Positions 26,339 through 34,368 of a DNA stretch of 64,000 nucleotides are shown here, in pieces. The position numbers and the translations under genes were made by a program. This stretch comes from Acidobacteriota bacterium. Its GTDB lineage: Bacteria; Acidobacteriota; Terriglobia; Versatilivoradales; Versatilivoraceae. The DNA lies in the NCBI GenBank assembly GCA_022826755.1, contig JAJDUG010000049.1:102155-166154 (forward strand). The letters are read 5' to 3'. Every line of letters starts with the position of its first letter. Position 1 is the first letter of the stretch. A model generated the notes under the pieces. That model did no database searches, was not told the origin of the DNA, and worked only from the letters and a program-made list of their open reading frames with translations.

Positions 26339-28219
26339 ATGCAACTCCGAGACTTCTACAACGACAAGGAGACAACTCAAGCTCGAATCCCGATGCTTCA
26401 GGTGTCGATCATCCTGGGGTTCCTGCTGCTGCTGGCCGGACTGTGGAGGGTGCAGATCCTGCGGCACAACTACTACTCCACCCTGGCCGAGCAGAATCAG
26501 ATCCGATCCATCCGCTGGGTAGCGCCTCGCGGCAAGATCCTGGATCGCTATGGACGGCCGCTGGCCAACAGCCGCCGTTCCTATACTCTCAGCGTGACCA
26601 GAAAGGACCTCTCGGAGCTCGAATCCTCCCTTGACCTCCTGACAGAGGGTCTCCGGTTCGAGCCCGGCTACCTGAAATCCCAGATCGAGAAACAGCGCCG
26701 CCGGCCCAGGTACCTGCCCCTGGTCCTCAAGGAGGATGCCGGAATCGGCGACATTTCCTTCATCGAGGCCCACCGCCAGGAGCTTCCGGCCATTCAGGTG
26801 GTTCCCCACCCCATCAGAAACTACCCGGAAGACGAGGTGGCGGCTCACCTGCTGGGGTACGTGACCGAAATTTCGGAGAATCAACTGGAATCGGGGATGT
26901 TTGGAGACACGGCCAAACCCGGCGACATCGTTGGCCAAAAAGGGGTGGAACGGGTCTATGACCACATCCTCAGGGGAGTGGACGGGGAAAAAATGGTACG
27001 GGTCGACAGTCGCGGCCGTGAGATCGAAACCATCAGGATGGTCCCGCCCCTGGCCGGAGACAACCTGAGCCTGACCATCGATATCGATATTCAGCGGGCC
27101 GCGGAGAAAGCCTTCGGCGACAGGGCGGGAGCAGCCGTCGCCGTCGATCCCCGGACCGGGGAGGTGCTCTGTCTGCTAAGCCGCCCCGCTTTCGATCCCA
27201 ACAGCTTCGCCACCCGAATCAGCCGGCAAAAGTGGGACCAACTGCTGCTGGATCCCCACAAGCCTATGCAGAACCGAGCGATTCAGAGTCGCTTTCCCCC
27301 GGGTTCGGTGTTCAAGATTTTCCTGGCCGTCGCCGGCCTGCAGGAAGGGGTTCTGACCCCGACCCATACCGAGCACTGTTCGGGGAGCACGCAGATCTAC
27401 GGCCGCCGCTTCGCCTGCTGGAAGAAGGAAGGGCACGGAGAGGTCGATCTGCACCGCGCCATCGTGTCTTCCTGCAACGTCTTTTTCTATCGCCTGGGTC
27501 GAAAACTGGGGATTGACAAGATTGCAGTCCACGCCAAGGCCATGGGATTGGGATACAAGACCGGAATCGATCTGCTGGGCGAAGATCCGGGAGTCATTCC
27601 GTCGCCCGAGTGGAAGCGGCGCATCTACAATGCCAACTGGTACCCGGGAGAAACCATTTCGGTGGCCATCGGTCAGGGGGCGGTTTCCCTGACACCCATT
27701 CAACTGGCCCGGGCTTTGGGGGGGCTGGGCATGGGAGGGGTCTACAACGTACCCCACGTCGTACCGTCCGAGGACCTCAGCCGCGCGGGCAGGCGGTTGC
27801 CTGCCGCATTCAAGCCGGACCCCCCTCTGGAACCCCGGACAGTGCGCCTCGTCAGTCAGGGTCTGTGGGGTGTCGTCAACGAGTACGGCACCGGCCGGCG
27901 GGCCGCCGTGCAGGGATTCGATGTCTGCGGAAAAACGGGGACGGCCCAGGTCATCAGCCGGGAATCGCGGGAGCGCCTGACATCCGAAGGCAAACCGTTC
28001 GAGGACAACGCCTGGTTCGTCGGCTTCGCCCCCAGGGACCTTCCGGAAATCGCGGCCGCCGTTTTCGTGGAACAGGGAGGGAGCGGCGGCGCCAGCGCGG
28101 CCCCCGTCCTTCAGGCCATGTTCCAGGTCTATTTCGACAAGCACAAGAAAAAGCAGCCTCTAAACGGGGCCGGCTCGGAGCACATCTCCTTTTCTCTGCC
28201 TTCCGAAAGGGTGAATTAG
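26339..28219 (+). CDS. mrdA: Penicillin-binding protein 2 (elongasome transpeptidase)
   Basis: PBP2 cross-links peptidoglycan during lateral growth together with RodA. The 626-residue class B PBP has an N-terminal membrane helix (VSIILGFLLLLAGLWRVQIL), a dimerisation/pedestal domain with APRGKILDRYGRPLAN, and the transpeptidase domain from about residue 250. All three active-site motifs are present: Ser323-V-F-Lys326, Ser378-C-Asn380 and Lys532-Thr-Gly534. A short basic linker follows at the C terminus. The ATG at 26339 is 3 bases after the mreD stop. The rodA start is 27 bases downstream, completing the shape operon. Confidence 0.96.
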   Translation: MQLRDFYNDKETTQARIPMLQVSIILGFLLLLAGLWRVQILRHNYYSTLAEQNQIRSIRWVAPRGKILDRYGRPLANSRRSYTLSVTRKDLSELESSLDLLTEGLRFEPGYLKSQIEKQRRRPRYLPLVLKEDAGIGDISFIEAHRQELPAIQVVPHPIRNYPEDEVAAHLLGYVTEISENQLESGMFGDTAKPGDIVGQKGVERVYDHILRGVDGEKMVRVDSRGREIETIRMVPPLAGDNLSLTIDIDIQRAAEKAFGDRAGAAVAVDPRTGEVLCLLSRPAFDPNSFATRISRQKWDQLLLDPHKPMQNRAIQSRFPPGSVFKIFLAVAGLQEGVLTPTHTEHCSGSTQIYGRRFACWKKEGHGEVDLHRAIVSSCNVFFYRLGRKLGIDKIAVHAKAMGLGYKTGIDLLGEDPGVIPSPEWKRRIYNANWYPGETISVAIGQGAVSLTPIQLARALGGLGMGGVYNVPHVVPSEDLSRAGRRLPAAFKPDPPLEPRTVRLVSQGLWGVVNEYGTGRRAAVQGFDVCGKTGTAQVISRESRERLTSEGKPFEDNAWFVGFAPRDLPEIAAAVFVEQGGSGGASAAPVLQAMFQVYFDKHKKKQPLNGAGSEHISFSLPSERVN

Positions 28220-28246
28220 TGTTCTGGCACAGAGAACCGACCTAAC

Positions 28247-29341
28247 TTGCCAAAACAGATCCTGCCCTATCTCAAGCAGTGTGACTGGGTGCTGCTTTCC
28301 CTGGCCCTGGCCATCGCCGCCGTGGGCGTGGCCGAGATCTACAGCGCCACCCAATACGAACTGTCGGAAACCTTTTACGTCAAGCAGATCTACTACATCA
28401 TCCTGGGACTGGTGGTCCTGGCCCTGGTCGTCAGCCTGGACTACCGGCTCCTGTCCCAACAAGTGCCCTACATCTACCTGGTTGCAGTCCTCTCGCTGCT
28501 CCTGGTCCTGTTCATCGCCCCGGCCATACACGGCACCCGTGGATGGATTCCGTTGGGCGCCTTCAAGATCCAGCCCGCGGAATTCGCCAAGGTGGCAATC
28601 GTACTGACGCTTGCCCGCTTCCTGAGCGAGAACCGCACCCACTTTCTCACCTCCGGCGAAATCATCAAGGCCAGTCTTCTGGTGGGACTGCCCCTGGGAC
28701 TGATTCTGCTGCAACCCGACCTGGGTTCGGCCGTCACCCTGGCCCCGCCGCTCGCCGTCGGCCTGGTGCTCGGAGGGCTCCGCCGGAGGTGGATCCTCGC
28801 CGGCGCCGTCCTGGTGGCCTTGATTACCGCCGCCGGATGGTATAGTCTCAAACCGTATCAGAAGGAGCGTGTCTACACGTTCCTGGAGCCGGAAAGGGAC
28901 CCGCGAGGCCAGGGTTACCAGGCGATTCAGTCCCGCATCGCCATGGGCTCCGGCGGTCTTCTGGGGAAAGGAGTCACCCAGGGAAGCCAGACAGCGCTGG
29001 GTTTTCTTCCCGAACGCCATACCGACTTCATATTTTCGGTGGTGGGTGAAGAGCTTGGATTCGCCGGATCGTTCGTCATTTTGGCTTTCTACTTTCTGAT
29101 CATCATGCGTGCGATACGCATTGCACAGACCGCGCGTGACAAGCTTGGAGTTTTTCTCGTGCTGGGGGCGGTGAGCGTGCTCTTTTTCCATATCCTGGTG
29201 AACGTCGGCATGGTGGTGGGCCTGGCGCCCATCACGGGCATTCCCCTTCCATTGCTGAGCTATGGAGGGTCCTCGATGCTCACCACATTCATGTTGCTGG
29301 GATTGATCATCAACGTCGGAATGAGACGGTACATTTACTGA
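28247..29341 (+). CDS. rodA: Rod-shape peptidoglycan polymerase RodA
   Basis: RodA is the SEDS-family glycosyltransferase that polymerises lipid II in partnership with PBP2. The 364-residue protein has about ten membrane helices. Family signatures are TRGWIPLGAFKIQPAEFAK near residue 100 and VGLAPITGIPLPLLSYGGSS near the C terminus. The start is a TTG at 28247, since no ATG or GTG fits the frame near the expected N terminus (PKQILPYLKQCDW). It is the last gene of the mre/mrd operon; a 374-base gap separates it from the ribonuclease gene. Confidence 0.94.
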   Translation: MPKQILPYLKQCDWVLLSLALAIAAVGVAEIYSATQYELSETFYVKQIYYIILGLVVLALVVSLDYRLLSQQVPYIYLVAVLSLLLVLFIAPAIHGTRGWIPLGAFKIQPAEFAKVAIVLTLARFLSENRTHFLTSGEIIKASLLVGLPLGLILLQPDLGSAVTLAPPLAVGLVLGGLRRRWILAGAVLVALITAAGWYSLKPYQKERVYTFLEPERDPRGQGYQAIQSRIAMGSGGLLGKGVTQGSQTALGFLPERHTDFIFSVVGEELGFAGSFVILAFYFLIIMRAIRIAQTARDKLGVFLVLGAVSVLFFHILVNVGMVVGLAPITGIPLPLLSYGGSSMLTTFMLLGLIINVGMRRYIY

Positions 29342-29715
29342 TTCCGACCGGACTTCCGGTCTATTGACGCTAACTGGGGCGGCCGGGGTTGAAGCTCCGA
29401 ACCGACCTCGAAAATTTCCAACGTTTTTCCCAATATTGCACCCCGATCCCGGTTCGACAGGGATTGTCGAGCGGACCGGGGCTATCGAGAAACACCCAAG
29501 AGCTTGAACGGTAGTGTTCCCGGCGAGCCCGACTTGCTCGTCAGCGGAAGCCAGGCATTGGCATGGCCACAGGATTAGATCCATGATGGGATCGACAGAA
29601 CTCTCGCTCGATCTAGGGTCGGGTCTGCCCGTCCAACCCGGGCATTCGACTCTCTTCAACCCACCCTCTGCCCCACCGAACAGCTCCTCAGTGTTTCACC
29701 AAGGAGGAGTACCTC
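29342..29715 (+). other. Long leader region of the RNase G/E gene
   Basis: No coding frame is supported. An inverted repeat TCGACA-GGGAT-TGTCGA lies near 29,455-29,471. E. coli rne has a long structured 5' leader used for autoregulation; whether this stretch does the same is speculation. Confidence 0.35.
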
Positions 29716-32604
29716 ATGTCGAAGGAGCTTATTGTTTCCGCTTCGTCGCAAGAAACCAAGGCCGTCATCCTGGAGGGCGGCGAAGTCGTTGAAATCCACA
29801 TCGAGCGCGAAGGAGACCAAGGAATCGTAGGAAGCATCTGCAAGGGTCGAGTGACCAAGGTGCTTCCCGGAATGCAGTCGGCGTTTGTCAATGTCGGCCT
29901 GGAGCGGGATGCCTTCCTCTACGTCTCCGATTTTTTCGAAGACACGGACGAATATGACCTGATTGGAAGCACGGCCGATGAGCAAGGGGCCAAGCTCGAT
30001 CAGAACCCCGGTCCCGAAACCGCCAGACAACCCACCCCCGCCGGAGAGGACTCCGGCAGTCCCCGCTATCCGGACCGTCGAATGCGGCCCCGCCGGGCCA
30101 GGCGAGGCCGTTTGCGGGGGAAACGCCAGGAGGCCGCTCCTTCAGAATCGGGTGCCGCGCCGCCGGCCGCCGCGCCGCCGGCCAACCCTGCGCCTTCCCC
30201 GCCCCCGGTTCCGGTTTCCGGCCCACCCGAGGCCCTTTCCATCCTTCCCGGGGAATCGCTGGCCAAATACTCGGGAGTTTCGGAGCCGCCCCCGCCGGCG
30301 GAACCCGAACCCGCCCCCGAGGGCGCTGTTCAGTCCGAACCGATTGCTACAGCCGAGACCTCCGCTATAGCCGAGTCCGCTGCCCAATCCGAACCGGCTG
30401 CGGCAGAGGAGACGGCAGTCCAGGCCGAGCCCAGCACTGAAGTTGAGCCGACCGCGGCAACCGTTCACGAGTCCCCTCCCCTCAAGGGGCGAAGGGGCAG
30501 AAGGCGCTCCAGGCAAGCCGCTGCCGAAAGCGCCCAGGCAGCATCCTCTGCAGCATCCCCTGAAGAAGCACAGGCCACGGACACGCCAGCCGCAGTTCAC
30601 GCCGACGGCGACGCCGCGACCGCGGAGACCGCCGCGGTCGAGGAGCCGACCGCCCAAGCGGAGGAGGCGTCTGCCGAAGCCGCGACCGCCGAAGCGGAAG
30701 AGACAACTGCCGAGGCCGCCCCATCCAGCGGCGACTCCGAGCCGGCCGCGGACTCGGTGACGGTGATGGCAGAGCCCGAAGCAGCCACCGAGGAGACCCC
30801 TCCCAGCCCCGCGCAGGCAGAGTCGGCGACCGAAGACGTTGAAGCTGCCCGGGAAATGGAGGCGCAGGCGCCACCGGAACCGGGTGCCGCCGAGCAGACC
30901 GAGTCCGCTGGAGAGCCGACTCCCGAGGTCGCCGAGCCGGCCGCGGAGGCAGCCGCCGATGAATCCGGCGACGCAGTTGCCACCACCGACGATGACGCCG
31001 GGGAACAGGTGCAGGCAGCCGAAGGATCGACCGCCGTGGACAGCCCCGAGGAACCGGCAGCCGTCTCGACCGAAACGGACCAGGCTCGGGAACCAGCCCC
31101 CGCCGAGGTTGCCGAAAGCACGGATTCTCCAGCCGGCGAGCCGGCTGCAAGCGCCGCCGAGGGCGCATCCGACCCGAGTCGGCCGGAAGATCCGGGTGCG
31201 CCAGGCGAGGCCGCCGGCGATCCCGAACCCGAAACGGTCGGGGCGGCCGATGCACCCGCCGGGCGCACTTCCGGGCCTCGGACCTCCAATGCCCAGTATC
31301 GCAGCCGCCCCAACACACCCCGGTTCTTCCGCCGGTCACCCGACCGGCGCCGCTCCCAATATCGCGGCGAGGATCGCCAGCGCCGGGAGGCGGCCTCCCC
31401 GGCACCCATGATCGCCGACCTGCTCAAGGAAGGTCAGGAAATCCTGGTCCAGATCGCCAAGGAGCCTCTGGGCACCAAGGGGGCGCGGATCACTTCCCAT
31501 ATCGCGATTCCGGGTCGCTACCTGGTCTACATGCCCACGGTCAACCACATCGGAGTCTCGCGCAAGATCAGCTCGGGAGAGGAGCGCCAGCGACTCAGGA
31601 AGATCATCCAGGACAACCGTGGGGATCTGCCGGGCGGATTCATCGTTCGGACGGCCGGGGAGTACAAGGGAGAGGACGAATTCAAGGCGGACATCGGTTT
31701 TCTTCGCGCCCTCTGGACGGAGGTCAAGACCCAGTCCGACAAGAAGTCCGCCCCGGCCATCATCCACCGGGAATTGAACCTGGTGCAGAGGATTCTCAGG
31801 GACCAGTTCAACCGGGAGTTTTCCGCGATCCGGGTGGATAGCGAGTTGGCCTACGCCTCCATCGTGGAGTTGATCCACCGATTCCAGCCCAGCCTGGTCA
31901 AGAAGGTCAAGCTCTACACCCGAGAGACTCCCATATTCGAGGAGTTCGGGGTTCAGGCGGAACTGGACAAGGCCCTGCGCTCCAAGGTCTGGCTGAAATC
32001 GGGAGGCTATATCGTCATCGACCAGGCCGAGGCCCTGGTGGCCATCGACGTGAACACCGGAAAGTACGTGGGCAAGTCGAACAAGCTGGAGGACACCATT
32101 GCCAAGACCAACATGGAGGCGGCCAGGGAGATTGCCCGTCAACTGCGGCTGCGTGACCTGGGAGGCATTATCGTTTGCGACTTCATCGACATGGAGGACC
32201 GCAAGAACCGGCTCAAGGTGACCCAGACGCTGGAGACAGCTTTGAGGAAGGACAAGTCACCGTCGAAAGTGCTTCAATTCAATGACTTCGGCCTGGTGGC
32301 CATTACCCGCAAGCGGGTCAAGCAATCGCTGCTGAAGCTGTTGTGCGAGCCCTGTTCCCAGTGCTGCGGATCCGGAATGGTGAAATCTCCCCGCACCGTT
32401 TGCTACGAGATCCGGGGGGAAGCACGGAAAATGGCCGGCGCCATCGAGGATGCGGAGATTACCTTCCGGGTGAACCCCGCGGTGGCCAAGGCCCTGAAGA
32501 CCACCGAGTCCTCGGTCGTCGACGAACTGGAAGCAAGCCTGAAGAAAGACGTGGTGATCAAGAGCGATCCCCTTTTCCCCCAGGAACGCTTCGACATCTT
32601 TTGA
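29716..32604 (+). CDS. Ribonuclease G/E family protein with large low-complexity insert
   Basis: This endoribonuclease of RNA turnover has 962 residues, against about 490 for a plain RNase G. The first 90 residues are the start of the family N terminus and S1 domain (GSICKGRVTKVLPGMQSAFVNVG, DAFLYVSDFFED). Then about 465 residues rich in Ala, Glu, Pro, Thr and Ser are inserted, ending in an Arg-rich stretch (RSPDRRRSQYRG). The S1 domain resumes near residue 560 (MIADLLKEGQEILVQ). The catalytic core follows: VAIDVNTGKYVG and IVCDFIDMED carry the Mg-binding Asp residues, and LLCEPCSQCCGSG is the zinc-link. AAGGAGG precedes the ATG. In E. coli RNase E the disordered scaffold is C-terminal, so the internal position is unusual. 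Confidence 0.92.
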   Translation: MSKELIVSASSQETKAVILEGGEVVEIHIEREGDQGIVGSICKGRVTKVLPGMQSAFVNVGLERDAFLYVSDFFEDTDEYDLIGSTADEQGAKLDQNPGPETARQPTPAGEDSGSPRYPDRRMRPRRARRGRLRGKRQEAAPSESGAAPPAAAPPANPAPSPPPVPVSGPPEALSILPGESLAKYSGVSEPPPPAEPEPAPEGAVQSEPIATAETSAIAESAAQSEPAAAEETAVQAEPSTEVEPTAATVHESPPLKGRRGRRRSRQAAAESAQAASSAASPEEAQATDTPAAVHADGDAATAETAAVEEPTAQAEEASAEAATAEAEETTAEAAPSSGDSEPAADSVTVMAEPEAATEETPPSPAQAESATEDVEAAREMEAQAPPEPGAAEQTESAGEPTPEVAEPAAEAAADESGDAVATTDDDAGEQVQAAEGSTAVDSPEEPAAVSTETDQAREPAPAEVAESTDSPAGEPAASAAEGASDPSRPEDPGAPGEAAGDPEPETVGAADAPAGRTSGPRTSNAQYRSRPNTPRFFRRSPDRRRSQYRGEDRQRREAASPAPMIADLLKEGQEILVQIAKEPLGTKGARITSHIAIPGRYLVYMPTVNHIGVSRKISSGEERQRLRKIIQDNRGDLPGGFIVRTAGEYKGEDEFKADIGFLRALWTEVKTQSDKKSAPAIIHRELNLVQRILRDQFNREFSAIRVDSELAYASIVELIHRFQPSLVKKVKLYTRETPIFEEFGVQAELDKALRSKVWLKSGGYIVIDQAEALVAIDVNTGKYVGKSNKLEDTIAKTNMEAAREIARQLRLRDLGGIIVCDFIDMEDRKNRLKVTQTLETALRKDKSPSKVLQFNDFGLVAITRKRVKQSLLKLLCEPCSQCCGSGMVKSPRTVCYEIRGEARKMAGAIEDAEITFRVNPAVAKALKTTESSVVDELEASLKKDVVIKSDPLFPQERFDIF

Positions 32605-32831
32605 TCGGCCGCGCCGCCGAACATGGCGGCGCGGCGGCATTCCCCCACCAGATCAGCCTACGCCATTCGGCTCTGCCGTTCGCAGGCGCCGGCGTCGCTC
32701 CCCACCGCGTCAGCCTTCGCCTGTAGGTTGGCCTGTGCGTACCCGCGACGGCGCACAAGATCTCGCCGTTGGCTCGCCTTGTGCGAACCCCCCACCGCAG
32801 AAGCCTTCGCCATTCGGCTCGGGCTTCTGCG

Positions 32832-32852
32832 ACTCCCCCTCAAGGGGGGAGT
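32832..32852. repeat. Palindromic intergenic repeat, family B (copy 1)
   Basis: ACTCCCCC-TCAA-GGGGGGAGT, preceded by AGCCTTCGCCATTCGGCT. Confidence 0.75.
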
Positions 32853-33220
32853 GATACTTGAGTTTCTTGAAGGACGTTTTGCGGAATTGGGGAGCGGACG
32901 ACTGGGGATAGTCGATTGAAAATCCTGTCCGCCGGCAGCGTCGTGGGTTACGTGAGAGCCGCGTATGCGGCGGTTGCCGTGGGTTACCTGAGACAAGGTC
33001 TCATAAAGGCCATCCTGATAGAGCAGCGTAGCTGCGGCCTCGTGTCGCCTTGCTGGAGAGCCCGAAGTCGGCCTTGGGAAGCCCCGTTTGGCAACAAAAG
33101 CCGCGCCTTCCTGGAAACGGAGGCAGAAGCCCGGGGTCGTGTGAGTTCTGCGCCAACCTAGCCGCGTAAGCGGCGAATTAAGAGCCGCATTCCCGAAAGC
33201 ACGGCCTCCCAAAAGCGAAT

Positions 33221-33243
33221 CACTCCCCCCTTGAGGGGGAGTC
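33221..33243. repeat. Palindromic intergenic repeat, family B (copy 2, inverted)
   Basis: CACTCCCCCCTTGAGGGGGA followed by GTC, in the reverse orientation of copy 1. Confidence 0.75.
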
Positions 33244-33380
33244 GGAGAGACGGCGCAGTCTGCCGTCGATCCGGAGGGGGGCCAACGCGGCGTCTCGAGA
33301 GAGCGCAGCCCGCGGTCGAGCCGGTGCGGGGTAACCACTACACCCTTCAACACTCACCGCCCTACCCCTACAAGGTTGCC

Positions 33381-34232
33381 CTATCCCCCCGCTCCGGCAA
33401 TCAGCGCTTCATATCCTTCCCTAAAGGTCGGATAGCGAAAGGTGTAGCCCGAATTAAGCAGGCGGGTGTTGCGGCACCGCTTGGCGCCCCGAGCGGGCTT
33501 GCCCGCTTCGGGGGACACCCGGGGAGGCGCTGCAACCTTCAGCCGGCCCGCGATCCAGCGCAGGACCCCGCACTGCTCGGCCGGCTCATGGTCCACCAGC
33601 ATGTAGAGGGACCGTGGGCGGTCGACCCCCACCAGGTGGGCCAGAGCTCCCGCGCAGTCATCGCGATGGACGTGGTTCAGATAGCGGGGCGGACCTTCAA
33701 AACAGCAGGCCTCCCCCCGCCGGACGCTGTCGATCACCCTCTGCCGGCCCGGCCCATAGATTCCTCCGACGCGAACCACGGTGCCCGCGATCGGGCCTCC
33801 CAGCAACACCTGCTCGGCGGCCCGGAGCAACCGCCCCCGGAAGTGGCCGGCCTCCGCCGGTGAATCCTCGTCCACCCACTCCCCGCCCGACTGGCCGTAG
33901 ACCGCCGTGCTGGAGGTGAAGAAGATGCGGCGAACCGGAGGCTCCTGCCCTTGCAGGGCCGCAACCAGGTTGCCCAGTCCCTGCAGGTAGGCCGACCGGT
34001 AGCCAGCCTCGGAGCGATGGGAGGCCGCTGCCGTGTAGAACACCACCTCGAAGGGTCCCGGCAGGTCCCTCAGCGTTTCCGGCCGGGTGAGATCGGCGCC
34101 GAAGCCGCGCAGCCCCGGCGGCAGCCGGCCCGGACCGCGCCGCAAGCCGCATACGGAGTGGCCTTTCCGAACCAGGCGCAGACCCAGCTCCTGCCCTACG
34201 TAGCCGCAACCGGCAATGAGAATGCGAGCCAT
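33381..34232 (-). CDS. NAD-dependent epimerase/dehydratase (YeeZ-like SDR)
   Basis: This 283-residue extended SDR protein has an N-terminal NAD-binding motif (ILIAGCGYVGQELG), an FTSSTAVYGQSGG block with Ser/Tyr as in active-site strands of epimerases, and VVRVGGIYGPGRQR. The usual YxxxK helix is not obvious, because the Tyr of VYG is not followed by a Lys three residues on. The protein may be a YeeZ-type, non-classical reductase. The function is unknown. The ATG at 34232 gives the Rossmann start. It appears monocistronic, 137 bases downstream of the GH36-like gene on the same strand. Confidence 0.8.
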   Translation of the reverse strand: MARILIAGCGYVGQELGLRLVRKGHSVCGLRRGPGRLPPGLRGFGADLTRPETLRDLPGPFEVVFYTAAASHRSEAGYRSAYLQGLGNLVAALQGQEPPVRRIFFTSSTAVYGQSGGEWVDEDSPAEAGHFRGRLLRAAEQVLLGGPIAGTVVRVGGIYGPGRQRVIDSVRRGEACCFEGPPRYLNHVHRDDCAGALAHLVGVDRPRSLYMLVDHEPAEQCGVLRWIAGRLKVAAPPRVSPEAGKPARGAKRCRNTRLLNSGYTFRYPTFREGYEALIAGAGG

Positions 34233-34368
34233 GGAGTCGGATTATCCCGGATGGGTGTCGGAACGGGTGCGGCGATGCGTGGAGGTCAGGGAGGGTCGAA
34301 TCTCCTTGGGCCACGAGGGCTGCGTCCGCCTCCCCCCCGGCCAAACTCCGTGAATCACCACACCCCGA

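Larger units (their letters stand above)
32605..33380. other. Intergenic region rich in short palindromic repeats
   Basis: About 775 bases without a supported gene. It holds two oppositely oriented copies of the ACTCCCCC-TCAA-GGGGGAGT palindrome and several partial copies of a companion text (CAGCCTTCGCCATTCGGCT). The GC-rich open frames here encode repeat-derived peptides and were not called. Confidence 0.6.

Noticed and set aside
28160..29659. A 499-codon open frame opposite rodA
   Set aside because: Gln/Asp/His-rich antisense translation; rodA is certain on the plus strand.
30500..31405. Several open frames opposite or within the RNase G/E insert
   Set aside because: All are alternative translations of the repetitive Ala/Glu/Pro-coding sequence.
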